A stretch of 52,577 nt of DNA from assembly GCA_031265445.1 (NCBI GenBank), contig JAISCQ010000018.1:1-52577 (forward strand). Direction: 5' to 3'. Both the position numbers and the translations under genes were made by a program. Under the pieces are notes generated by a model. That model was not told the origin of the DNA and made no database searches. It saw nothing but the letters and a program-made list of their open reading frames with translations. Each line of letters starts with the position of its first letter. Position 1 is the first letter of the stretch. This DNA comes from Bacteroidales bacterium. Lineage in GTDB: Bacteria > Bacteroidota > Bacteroidia > Bacteroidales > UBA4181. Positions 1 to 7,937 of this stretch are shown piece after piece.

Positions 1-50
1 TTGACGCGGGGATCATGCATTTTTCTGAAAACCTGATGTAATTTCGTCAT
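1..50 (-). CDS. Transposase-like gene start, truncated by left edge (ISAs1-type?)
   Basis: On the minus strand an ATG at 48-50 opens a frame that runs off the left edge and reads MTKLHQVFRKMHDPRV. A short N-terminal stretch with an F..M.DPR pattern is typical of the start of ISAs1-family transposases (inference from memory of that family; only 16 residues are visible). A TAATTTTG element on the same strand at 69-76 is correctly placed to be its -7 box. Too little is present to judge whether the gene is intact. Confidence 0.4.
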   Translation of the reverse strand, partial: MTKLHQVFRKMHDPRV

Positions 51-114
51 GACTGTTTGTATTTCCTGCAAAATTACAATGCCTTTCCGAAAATATAATC
101 ATGGATATCAATTA

Positions 115-149
115 GTTATCAACAACCATACGACAAAAATGTTGATAAC
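115..149. repeat. Perfect 10-bp inverted repeat, GTTATCAACA arms
   Basis: The arms GTTATCAACA (115-124) and TGTTGATAAC (140-149) are exact reverse complements around a 15-nt A-rich spacer. The site lies between two divergent transcription units (the minus-strand gene at the edge and the plus-strand lipoprotein gene). It could be a dimeric repressor operator, an IS terminus or a weak terminator. Each arm contains TTATCAACA, one base off a DnaA box, but nothing else suggests an origin. Confidence 0.5.
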
Positions 150-197
150 CACTCATTTATTCTATTTTTTATGCGTTGACCCTGCTGCAGAAAGTTC

Positions 198-232
198 AAT
201 TCGGTTGATGCAATAAATATACGTTACCTTTG
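198..232 (+). promoter_or_regulatory. Promoter for lipoprotein gene; copy of an upstream motif also at 52460
   Basis: A TACCTTTG -7 box (225-232) lies 17 nt after a TTG (205-207). The 20-nt string at 198-217, aattcggttgatgcaataaa, recurs exactly at 52460-52479 in front of the PDDEXK_2-type gene at the right edge. The spacing is slightly short for the Bacteroidota consensus (19-21). Confidence 0.5.
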
Positions 233-290
233 CCGCGTAAAAATTTTAAGAAATGATACGTAATACGGACATAACAAAAAGAAAACAGTA

Positions 291-1085
291 ATGAGAAAAA
301 TAGTAATCGTATTCAGTATTTTTACTTTTATCACAAGTAGTTGCGGGCAGAAAACGAAAAAACAGGCGGTAAACGAAACGGCAGCACAGTTTTCCGTAGA
401 AGATACGGTCCTCAATCAAATTGTTGCAGGCAACCATACAGCCGAAGATACAGTGCGTTACCAAATTGGAGGAAAACTGTTCAGTTTGGATATTAGTCCG
501 TCCGACTCGATAACAGTTATTAACACAGTTTATTATCAACCAAAGGAAGGCGGCCTGTATCGCGAATATCATTTTATTGTACATAACCGTTACAGTAATG
601 CTCATTTTGATTTTGCGGATACTACGCTTAACACGATATACAACAGCTATATGACCAAAGATTGGTATCGCGAGGCTTATGAGACTTATATAAAGCCGGG
701 ACTTGATAAAATACAGTCGAGGCTGATAGACCCGGCAATCAAAAACTTTAATGGTTATTGGATTTACTTAAAGGAGCACAACGGAGATTACTATCTTGAT
801 GATGACTGGTCTTGGCATTCCTCTTTTAACATAGCGGACAGTATATTTACAAATCATTATATGGACGGTCCCGATCCTAAAAAAATAGTAGAAGCGATTT
901 CTATTGAAACAGGCGGCATCTCAATTTCATTCGGTGGAGAGCCTGTAAGAATAGAATTGTTTGACGAGTCGAGAAATATTTATCGCTTCATTGACGGACG
1001 ACAAATTCATTTTATTGCCCCTGCACGAGCAATACATAATTTTGAGATTATTCAATACACGAATAACACAGGAGACTTGATTTAA
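291..1085 (+). CDS. Hypothetical lipoprotein, 264 aa
   Basis: The product starts with a charged N-terminus and a hydrophobic stretch, followed by TSSC with the lipidation Cys at about residue 18, so it is probably a lipoprotein. The mature part is acidic and aromatic-rich (many D, Y, W) with no motif I recognise. The C-terminal third (about 200-264) alternates hydrophobic residues as a beta-rich fold would. It stands alone: a divergent transposase-like start is on its left and a convergent minus-strand pair on its right. The ATG at 291 is about 58 nt after the TACCTTTG element. AT content is higher than in the housekeeping genes to its right, which together with the mobile-type flanks hints at acquired DNA (inference). 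Function unknown. Confidence 0.75.
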   Translation: MRKIVIVFSIFTFITSSCGQKTKKQAVNETAAQFSVEDTVLNQIVAGNHTAEDTVRYQIGGKLFSLDISPSDSITVINTVYYQPKEGGLYREYHFIVHNRYSNAHFDFADTTLNTIYNSYMTKDWYREAYETYIKPGLDKIQSRLIDPAIKNFNGYWIYLKEHNGDYYLDDDWSWHSSFNIADSIFTNHYMDGPDPKKIVEAISIETGGISISFGGEPVRIELFDESRNIYRFIDGRQIHFIAPARAIHNFEIIQYTNNTGDLI

Positions 1086-1323
1086 ATGAAAAACGAAAAG
1101 ATAAAAATGCCGGCAGATAACGAGCGGTTTAGCGCAAGCGGGGCAGCAACTCGCCCGAAAGACAGTGCGGATTTTTAAGTTTTGTGCCTCGTATCAAGTG
1201 TAGTGGAAGCCCCGCCTTCGTCGAGCCGCCAACAGCAATCCGGCGGAGGTGGTAAAATATGAATAGAGTATTGTTGTTTGACCCGTTGTTTGTTGTTTGA
1301 GCCTGACAGGGGTTGGAGCATCT

Positions 1324-1902
1324 TTACTTTTTGTTCTTTTCCAGATACTCTGCCGCCAGGCACAATTGTTCGTACCATTCGGCGCCATATTTTCGTATGA
1401 ATGCGTCCTTCAGAAAGACATACAGCGGCGTTCCCGTCTTTTCCCCAATTTTCAAGGCGCTACGGCAAACGTTCCACTGGTGGTAGTTCACAGCATCGAA
1501 GTCAGCGTACTTGGTGATGCGTATCGGGTAGAGGTGACACGAGACGGGTTTGCGGAAACTGATCTCGCCGTTCATAAACGCCTTTTCGATGGCGCAACCG
1601 ACCACCCCTTTTTCGGCGCAGGCGTACGCACAATCTTCCGAATCGCCGATCAGCGGCGTTACTCTGTCGTTGTCCCAATCGGTATCGTATACGCCCTGTT
1701 GTTCCACTACAGCGATGCCTGCCGGGGTCATGTAGGGTTTCACCTTCGGATAGATCTCCTGCAGGATGGTTACTTCATCGTCGTTGAGCGGTGCGCCCGA
1801 TTCGCCATACACACAGCACATCCCCTTACATTCGGGCAGGCTGCAAACGAATTTCTTTTCGAATATATCCGGCGAAACAACCGCCGGGCCTATCTGTACC
1901 AT
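1324..1902 (-). CDS. DUF3109 family cysteine-rich protein
   Basis: This 192-residue protein has clustered cysteines: C20 and CxGMCC near residues 25-30, then CAYAC and CA at about 92-103, and a late SCHLYP. That pattern and the opening MVQIGPAVVSPDIFEKKFVC identify the DUF3109 family found through Bacteroidota. The cysteines probably bind metal or an Fe-S cluster, as proposed for the related YkgJ zinc/iron-chelating families; no reaction is known. It begins 30 nt after the stop of the OmpA lipoprotein gene on the same strand, so the two are probably co-transcribed from the promoter at 2982-3011. Length is normal for the family. Confidence 0.85.
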   Translation of the reverse strand: MVQIGPAVVSPDIFEKKFVCSLPECKGMCCVYGESGAPLNDDEVTILQEIYPKVKPYMTPAGIAVVEQQGVYDTDWDNDRVTPLIGDSEDCAYACAEKGVVGCAIEKAFMNGEISFRKPVSCHLYPIRITKYADFDAVNYHQWNVCRSALKIGEKTGTPLYVFLKDAFIRKYGAEWYEQLCLAAEYLEKNKK

Positions 1903-1932
1903 GATGTATTGACTGTTACACAGGATGGCATC

Positions 1933-2943
1933 TTATTCCAGCATTCGGTACAACTCATCGAGCCTGGGCATCAGGATGATTTCCGTACGCCGGTTTTTCT
2001 GCCGCGCCGTTGGCGTATTGGCTGCATCTACGGGGACAAACTCGCCACGGCCGGCTGCAGTGAGCCGCGAAGGCGCTATTTTCCCGCCTTCGAGCAGGAT
2101 ACGGACAATCGAGGTAGCCCGTTTCACGCTCAAATCCCAGTTGTCCTGCATCGAAGCGCTTGCGGTTAACGGTACATGGTCGGTATGACCCTCAATGGTG
2201 ATACTGATATCCGGATTCTGCTCCAGTATCTTCGCCAGTTTTTTCAAGGCGCTCACGCCGGCCGGGTCGACCACGATACTGCCCGACTTGAACAGCAGTT
2301 TTTCGTCCAGCGACACATATACTTTTCCCTGGCGCATGCTCACCGTCAAGCCGTTATTTTCAAGGCCAACCAGCGCTGCCGATACCTTGTTCCTGAGTGC
2401 GCGGACGGATGAATCCTGGCGCGAAATCAGCCGTTCCAGCTCGGCCATACGCCGGTTGCGTCTGTCCAGTTCCTGCTCCATCACCAGCAGGTTACGCTGC
2501 TTTTCGGCCATCTCCTGCGACAGTTTCTGCAACTCGGCTTCGCGTGTTTGCAGGTCGTTCTGGATGCCCTGCAATTGCAGCGTCAGCTTGGATGCTTCGC
2601 GTTCCGAACCTTTTTTCAACGCATCCATGGCTACCGTCATTTCCTGCAGGCGGTTTTCGAGTTGGCGGCTGTTCTTCTGCAATACGGCAATTTGCTGCGC
2701 CCGACGCACCGAGTCGGCCGCCATTACGTCCAGTTCCTTCCTGCAGACGTCCATATTGGCGCGCAGTTCGGTATTGCTCACTGTCAGCTGTTCATTGGCC
2801 GAGATCAGATCATTGTTCTCTATTTCGTAACCGGCCAGCTTTTTCTTTTGTTCCCTGAACTTGGTCCACGGAACGCATGATTCGACCATAAACAGCGAGG
2901 CTACGAAGAGAATCGCCCATAAGAATGATGAAACATTTTTCAT
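1933..2943 (-). CDS. OmpA-family peptidoglycan-associated lipoprotein with coiled coil
   Basis: The start is taken as the ATG at 2941-2943, giving 336 aa. A longer in-frame start at 3042 would lie upstream of the promoter and adds a non-signal-like leader. The N-terminus is a hydrophobic signal ending VESC (Cys23), so the protein is probably lipidated. Residues about 30-190 are a long charged heptad-rich region, likely a coiled coil reaching through the periplasm. Residues about 195-330 are an OmpA/MotB domain with the peptidoglycan-binding pattern NWDLSVKRA and NRRTEI. It should tether the outer membrane to the cell wall. The DUF3109 gene follows 30 nt downstream. Confidence 0.9.
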   Translation of the reverse strand: MKNVSSFLWAILFVASLFMVESCVPWTKFREQKKKLAGYEIENNDLISANEQLTVSNTELRANMDVCRKELDVMAADSVRRAQQIAVLQKNSRQLENRLQEMTVAMDALKKGSEREASKLTLQLQGIQNDLQTREAELQKLSQEMAEKQRNLLVMEQELDRRNRRMAELERLISRQDSSVRALRNKVSAALVGLENNGLTVSMRQGKVYVSLDEKLLFKSGSIVVDPAGVSALKKLAKILEQNPDISITIEGHTDHVPLTASASMQDNWDLSVKRATSIVRILLEGGKIAPSRLTAAGRGEFVPVDAANTPTARQKNRRTEIILMPRLDELYRMLE

Positions 2944-2981
2944 ACAGAAAAAAAGAATTATCGGGTATATTTTTCGGAGGC

Positions 2982-3011
2982 CAAAATTATGAAAAACTAT
3001 GGTTTCACCAA
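2982..3011 (-). promoter_or_regulatory. Promoter of the OmpA-DUF3109 pair
   Basis: Minus strand: TTG at 3011-3009, a 19-nt spacer, then TAATTTTG at 2989-2982. This fits the Bacteroidota sigma-ABfr consensus and lies about 39 nt ahead of the chosen ATG, so it also excludes the longer upstream start. Confidence 0.7.
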
Positions 3012-3176
3012 TCGGAAAGAATCGGAAAGTTAAAATTCGCACGGCGTGGCTTGTGGTTCATGTCGACAAGTCCGGCAGGGATAACATGAAAGAACAGGGA
3101 ATAAAAAGAGCGGTTCTCCCGAACGGCGCTTTTCCGATCTTAAATAGCTAAAAAGCTATATTCAATGATTTTTGAT

Positions 3177-3392
3177 TTAAGTACAAACATCCAGAGCAAA
3201 TTTCGCGCCAAACTTTTTGACGTCCTTTTTTCTGATCTTCTGATTGATGATTCCTGTGAACCGGCAACCGTGTCGCGCTTCACGCCAAACCTGCGCGCTA
3301 TCGCTAAAACGGTTTCCTGACTGTCATCACAGGGCTGTCAATACTCCGTCCCGAAATTCTTTCGAATAATTCTGCCTTTTTACCCGTCTCAT
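3177..3392 (-). pseudogene. Remnant of a helix-turn-helix transposase subunit
   Basis: From an ATG at 3390-3392 (minus) the frame reads MRRVKRQNYSKEFRDGVLTAL and hits TGA at 3327-3329. In a shifted frame it continues DSQETVLAIARRFGVKRDTV, an obvious helix-turn-helix. A further frame shift gives VKKFGAKFALDVCT and a stop at 3177-3179. The YSKEFRDGVL opening plus an IARRFGVKRDTV helix resembles the OrfA/InsE-type subunit of IS3-like elements. At least two frame disruptions and the lack of a downstream integrase domain indicate a dead fragment. Confidence 0.5.
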
Positions 3393-3549
3393 TTGTTTTA
3401 CTTTTTTGTAAAGCTATTTCAGGACAGGACAGGTGGAGGAAGACAAATATCACGGTTACCTGTTAACCCTGAAGATTTTGAAGAATAAGAATAGAGTCTT
3501 CATTTCGTTTCGGAATACAAAATTCTTCACGCTTCGCTTATTTATTTAG

Positions 3550-3557
3550 TACTTTTG
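3550..3557 (+). promoter_or_regulatory. -7 box of the aldolase-like gene
   Basis: TACTTTTG at 3550-3557 lies 30 nt before the ATG at 3588. It rules out an in-frame TTG at 3555, which would sit inside the promoter element. No clear TTG at -33 is visible. Confidence 0.6.
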
Positions 3558-3587
3558 TCCGTTAGAAAATCATTCAAAAAACAAAAG

Positions 3588-4889
3588 ATGGATACAATCA
3601 TCAATACCAAATTAATGCATCCGCGCGACCAGATCGTGGCGATTATCAGCAGGATATACGAACGGAGCCTCACCACTACTTCGGGCGGCAATATCTCGAT
3701 CATCGACGAAAACGGCGATATATGGGTTACCCCGGGCGCTGTGGATAAGGGCTCGCTGCAGGCGTCGGACATCATGCTCGTGAAACGCGACGGGACTGTC
3801 GTGGGCAAGCACAAACCTTCGTCGGAATATCCCTTTCATAAAGCGATCTTCGCTTCGCGGCCCGACATCAAAGCGATCATCCATGCACATCCGCCGGCAC
3901 TGGTTTCGTTCAGCATCATACGGAACACCCCCAATCCGAACGTTATTTCGCAGGCCAGGCATATCTGCGGCCCTATCGGCTACGCTACCTACGAGGTGCC
4001 CGGAAGCCGGGAGCTGGGACAACGGATTGGAGCCGAATTTGTGAAAGGCTACAAGGCCGTGATTATGGAAAATCATGGTACAGTGGTGGGAGGTTCGGAC
4101 ATCAACGATGCTTTCCAGCGGTTCGAAACGCTTGAATTCTGCGCACGTACCATTATTTACGGGCAAATGATCGGCGGTGTGAAATACCTGGACGATCGAC
4201 AGATACAAGAGTTCGAAGCACAGTCGATGAGGATGCTGCCCGAGATGGCGCATGTGGAATATCCTTCGGACGAGCGCCAGATACGTACGGAGATTTGCCG
4301 TATCGTACACCGCGCTTGCCGGCAGGGCTTGATGGTAAGTTCGTACGGAACGGTTTCGGTGCGCTGGCAGGGCAATGATTTCCTGATCACGCCCACCAAC
4401 TTTATCCGCTGGAACATGGAACTGGATGATGTTGTCCAAATCAGGGACGGGCATCGTGAACCGGGCAAAACGCCAAGCCGCATCACCTGGCTGCATCAGG
4501 AGATATACAACCGGTTTCCGCACATCAATTCCATCATCCTCACGCAACCCCCATACCTGATGGCTTTCGGCGCCAGTCACTGTCCCCTGGATGTGCGTAC
4601 GATCCCCGAAAGCTGGATCTTCCTGCAGGATGTACCGCTGATGCCGTTTGGAACCCAGTTCAGGGACAAGACCGAAATACTGGACAAGCTGTCGGAAGGA
4701 AAAATGCCGGCCCTGATGATTGAAAATGATTCGGTGCTGGTGACGGGCGACCGCTTGTTGCAGACGTTCGACCGGCTCGAAGTGGCCGAATTCAGCGCCA
4801 AGTCGCTGGTCTTAGCTTCGTCCGTCGGACAGTTGCAGCCCATCAATCAACAGCAGATCGAAGACTTGCGGAAGGTTTTTTTGAAATAA
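3588..4889 (+). CDS. Tandem class II aldolase/adducin-like protein
   Basis: The 433-aa product consists of two consecutive class II aldolase/adducin modules of about 210 residues. The first (about 8-205) has the SGGNIS phosphate loop, HAHPP for two zinc-binding histidines and ENHGTV for the third, so it looks catalytically complete for a fuculose-/rhamnulose-phosphate-type aldolase or epimerase. The second (about 225-430) follows the same fold pattern, but the equivalent sites read LTQPP and ENDSV, so the metal ligands are gone. The ATG at 3588 was chosen because the upstream TTG lies within the promoter. A MATE exporter gene follows 74 nt later. The substrate cannot be told. Confidence 0.85.
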   Translation: MDTIINTKLMHPRDQIVAIISRIYERSLTTTSGGNISIIDENGDIWVTPGAVDKGSLQASDIMLVKRDGTVVGKHKPSSEYPFHKAIFASRPDIKAIIHAHPPALVSFSIIRNTPNPNVISQARHICGPIGYATYEVPGSRELGQRIGAEFVKGYKAVIMENHGTVVGGSDINDAFQRFETLEFCARTIIYGQMIGGVKYLDDRQIQEFEAQSMRMLPEMAHVEYPSDERQIRTEICRIVHRACRQGLMVSSYGTVSVRWQGNDFLITPTNFIRWNMELDDVVQIRDGHREPGKTPSRITWLHQEIYNRFPHINSIILTQPPYLMAFGASHCPLDVRTIPESWIFLQDVPLMPFGTQFRDKTEILDKLSEGKMPALMIENDSVLVTGDRLLQTFDRLEVAEFSAKSLVLASSVGQLQPINQQQIEDLRKVFLK

Positions 4890-4963
4890 ACCGTTTCCCT
4901 CGTTTCATCCGCATGCGAAACCCTCATCAGCGAGGAAAAACAACATGATCCGACCAGTATAAA

Positions 4964-6319
4964 ATGCCGACGGGAGCAAAAGATTTTACGCGTGGCGCTA
5001 TTTTCGAACCTTTGGTGCGATTAGCGCTGCCGATCATGGCTACCAGCTTTGTACAAATGGCTTACAGCCTTACCGACATGGCCTGGGTGGGACGTTTGGG
5101 CAGCGAGTCGGTAGCAGCCGTCGGATCGGTTGGCATGCTGGTGTGGCTCACTTCGTCATTTGCAGTGCTGTCGAAAATTGCGTCCGAAGTGAGTATCGGG
5201 CAGGCGATCGGGGCGCGCAAACGCCGCGAAGCAATGGCCTATGCATCGCACACAACTACGATCAGCCTGATGATGGCGCTCATATTAGCGGCAATTCTGT
5301 ACCTTGGCGCCGGTTTCATCCTGTCGTTTTTCAAACTCTCGCCACAGATACAGGATCATGCGGTCGGCTATCTTCAGACAGTTTCCACAGCAATACCCTT
5401 TTCATTCCTTGTCTATAATTTCATGGGCATATATAATGGGGTCGGGCGAAGCAATATCCCTTTTTACCTGGTCGCTTCGGGACTGGTATGCAATATGCTG
5501 CTCGATCCCCTTTTGATCTTCGGTATCCATGGGGTATTCGAAGGAATGGGGGTGAAAGGTGCGGCCATAGCAACCTGGATGGCGCAGGGATTTGTGTTTC
5601 TACTGTTTGTGTACCGGCTGCGCAGAAATGATGGTATCCTCAACAGGTTTCCCTTCCTGATCCGCTTGCGGGGAAGCCTCACATTGCGCGTGCTGCGGTT
5701 AGGTTTTCCGGTGGCGATGATGACCCTGTTCTTTGCAAGCATCAATACTTACCTGGCGCGTGTTGCTTCCGTTCACGGCGGGCACCTCGGCATCACCACC
5801 CAAACAGCAGGCGGACAGATCGAAGGTATTACCTGGAATACGTCGCAGGGTTTCTCTACGGCTTTAGGCGCTTTTACGGCGCAGAACTTTGCTGCAGGCA
5901 AGGTGAGCCGCAGCTGGATGGCGTACCGTTACACGCTGGGTATCATGTTGTCGCTCGGAGTTTTTGTTACTGTTGCTTTTCTGTTTTTCGGCGACCGGAT
6001 TTTCGGCGTGATTATTCCCGAGGCAACCGGGGCAGGAGGCGACTATCTTTTCGTAATGGGATTCAGCCAGGTATTCATGATGTTGGAACTCACTACCCAG
6101 GGGATGTTTAACGGGATGGGACGTACATTACCCCCGGCTATTGTGAGTATCGTCTTCAACTTCGCCCGCATCCCGCTGGCATTGCTGTTTGCCGCATGGC
6201 TGGGAATTACCGGCGTGTGGTGGGCTATTTCGGCATCGAGCATCCTCAAGGGCATCGTACTGCCGCTGTGGCTGGTGCGCAGCAGTCGACGATCAAACGA
6301 ATGGTCGATTCCCGAATAA
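4964..6319 (+). CDS. MATE family multidrug/Na+ antiporter
   Basis: This 451-aa polytopic membrane protein shows about 12 hydrophobic segments in two similar halves. The N-terminal half opens ALPIMATSFVQMAYSLTD followed by WVGRLGSESVAAVG, the signature of MATE exporters. MATE proteins expel cationic drugs or metabolites in exchange for Na+ or H+, and some members flip lipid-linked or cell-wall compounds. The gene follows the aldolase-like gene in the same direction and precedes the O-antigen ligase-like gene, which has its own promoter. Length is normal for the family; the substrate is unknown. Confidence 0.9.
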   Translation: MPTGAKDFTRGAIFEPLVRLALPIMATSFVQMAYSLTDMAWVGRLGSESVAAVGSVGMLVWLTSSFAVLSKIASEVSIGQAIGARKRREAMAYASHTTTISLMMALILAAILYLGAGFILSFFKLSPQIQDHAVGYLQTVSTAIPFSFLVYNFMGIYNGVGRSNIPFYLVASGLVCNMLLDPLLIFGIHGVFEGMGVKGAAIATWMAQGFVFLLFVYRLRRNDGILNRFPFLIRLRGSLTLRVLRLGFPVAMMTLFFASINTYLARVASVHGGHLGITTQTAGGQIEGITWNTSQGFSTALGAFTAQNFAAGKVSRSWMAYRYTLGIMLSLGVFVTVAFLFFGDRIFGVIIPEATGAGGDYLFVMGFSQVFMMLELTTQGMFNGMGRTLPPAIVSIVFNFARIPLALLFAAWLGITGVWWAISASSILKGIVLPLWLVRSSRRSNEWSIPE

Positions 6320-6405
6320 CCTGCCGGAAAAGGAAAGATGCCTGCAAATATTGATCGAATCCCAGTTTGAATTTGTTCATTTTACTTTGTTAAAAATAAA
6401 AAATC

Positions 6406-6413
6406 TACTTTTG
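6406..6413 (+). promoter_or_regulatory. -7 box of the O-antigen ligase-like gene
   Basis: TACTTTTG at 6406-6413 lies 21 nt before the ATG at 6435. A TTTG occurs at 6386-6389, 16 nt upstream, shorter than consensus spacing. Confidence 0.55.
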
Positions 6414-6434
6414 CCGTCGCAAAAATCTTGTAAC

Positions 6435-7934
6435 ATGCCGATTCGATTTCCAGTTATTATTTTAATTTTTAGTATTTTAGCAGGGGTTATGATGGTTATT
6501 CTCCATTGGTTTCACTTGATAACTCCGGCCGGCGAACCGTATGCACGATTTGGCGCACTGGGTTTGTTTATCGGATGTTTCTTATTGTTGGGATACCGGC
6601 AAGCGAAACATCTCCGGTTTTCGCGGAACGGCGCCGATCAGGATAACATATTCATCATGGCCGGTTTGACGGTTCTTTTGGCAAGTCTGTTTGTAGCGAA
6701 TGTAGTTTCACATATTGCGATAGGTCTGCTGGCGTTTGCAAGTATGCTGCATTTTCTCCACACGCGGAAATTATACGCGCCGCCCAAATTTTTCTATTTC
6801 CTGCTTGCCTATGCGCTTCTGTTGCTGTTTGGCACCATAGGCACACAAAAAGGCTTCCGCTTCCCCGACAGAATACTTGCCTTTTATGTATTGCCTTTGA
6901 CATTTTGCTGTTTCAGCCTGTCCAAAAAAGCCTTGCTGAAAGCAGCTGAAATATTTTTCAAAACAGGCATTATTTTTTGTGTCATCACTATTTTATACTG
7001 GTTTTACAATTTTTTGCATTTAGATGCTGATTTTATAGCGTGGATAACCGGAAAAACCAGCTATTCCGTCCAAATGACCGATTGGGAGCATCAGGCAAGA
7101 CTGCAGGGTTATTCGTGGGGCGAGGCGCTTACAAAAGATACGGAAGTCTACTATTCTGCTTATCTGTTCGTTACTTCGTGGTCATATTTTTATCACCCGA
7201 CAGCTAATTCTATTGTTTTACTGGGCGGATTGATCACAGGTTTTTATCTTGATCATCAAAAGAAAGATTTTTTTACGGTTTCGAAATGGGAGCTGCTACT
7301 GTACAATGTACTCTGTTTATTCGTCATTATGCTGATGCAAAGCCGAATCGGAATAGTGGGCTTCCTGCTTGTTACCGGTATTACCGGACTGTATTATTTA
7401 AAACAGAAAATCAAGCATTTCAAAATCGCTCTGTTGGCCTGTCTTCTGCTTGTCGGAGCAAGTTTAACGATGTTTCATCATCAGGTTTCCGATTTTATCG
7501 ATGATGATGTTCGGGATGTGTATCGCAAAATTGCCGCAAGCTATATTCAGGAGCATTTTTGGTGGGGGTGCGGCTTCGATCAGCAGCAACTTGTTTTGAA
7601 TGAGCAAGCCGAAAAAATGAAAGATACACTGCCCGAAATAGTGTATCCGCACACGAATCACTCCATAACGCATGCTCATAATCAAATTTTGGGCAATATG
7701 GTGCAATTCGGCATTTGGGGACTCATCGCATTAATTGCGATGTTTGCGGCTATGGCGCACTATGCGGTCAAAAATCGCAGTTATCTGTTGCAGACATTTC
7801 TCTGCTTTGTTCTCCTTTTTATGTTAATAGAGGAGGGTGAATATATTTTAATACTTATTTTTGTCCTGTTTTTTACCGCCATAAACGAAGCCGGAAAACG
7901 AGACCGGACGATGCAGCAGGGTTTTAAATTTTAA
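6435..7934 (+). CDS. O-antigen ligase/polymerase-like (Wzy_C) membrane protein
   Basis: The start is placed at the ATG at 6435 (499 aa), just after the promoter; a longer frame beginning at 6189 would overlap the MATE gene and precede the promoter. About 11-12 hydrophobic segments surround a large soluble loop. The loop carries WWGCGFDQQQ and then HTNHSITHAHNQILGNMVQFG, which matches the conserved HxHN region of the Wzy_C/O-antigen ligase superfamily. Members transfer or polymerise undecaprenyl-pyrophosphate-linked glycans on the periplasmic face. A PAP2 phosphatase begins 3 nt after its stop and is probably translated from the same message, which suits recycling of the released undecaprenyl pyrophosphate. 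Confidence 0.85.
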   Translation: MPIRFPVIILIFSILAGVMMVILHWFHLITPAGEPYARFGALGLFIGCFLLLGYRQAKHLRFSRNGADQDNIFIMAGLTVLLASLFVANVVSHIAIGLLAFASMLHFLHTRKLYAPPKFFYFLLAYALLLLFGTIGTQKGFRFPDRILAFYVLPLTFCCFSLSKKALLKAAEIFFKTGIIFCVITILYWFYNFLHLDADFIAWITGKTSYSVQMTDWEHQARLQGYSWGEALTKDTEVYYSAYLFVTSWSYFYHPTANSIVLLGGLITGFYLDHQKKDFFTVSKWELLLYNVLCLFVIMLMQSRIGIVGFLLVTGITGLYYLKQKIKHFKIALLACLLLVGASLTMFHHQVSDFIDDDVRDVYRKIAASYIQEHFWWGCGFDQQQLVLNEQAEKMKDTLPEIVYPHTNHSITHAHNQILGNMVQFGIWGLIALIAMFAAMAHYAVKNRSYLLQTFLCFVLLFMLIEEGEYILILIFVLFFTAINEAGKRDRTMQQGFKF

Positions 7935-7937
7935 CAA

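Larger units (their letters stand above)
3043..3587. other. Gene-poor interval with decayed mobile DNA
   Basis: This 545-bp interval separates the OmpA promoter from the aldolase gene. It holds the transposase remnant at 3177-3392, a copy of the 16-nt string ATTTCAGGACAGGACA at 3416-3431 (also at 8665-8680), and the promoter of the next gene at 3550. I see no intact gene. Confidence 0.6.

Noticed and set aside
115-149. Chromosomal origin with DnaA boxes
   Set aside because: Only two near-matches (TTATCAACA) are present, with no dnaA/dnaN, no AT-rich unwinding region and no further boxes.
1297-2169. 290-aa plus-strand protein opposite the DUF3109 and OmpA genes
   Set aside because: It is antisense to two well-supported genes, has no family features, and shows the residue bias of an opposite-strand shadow.
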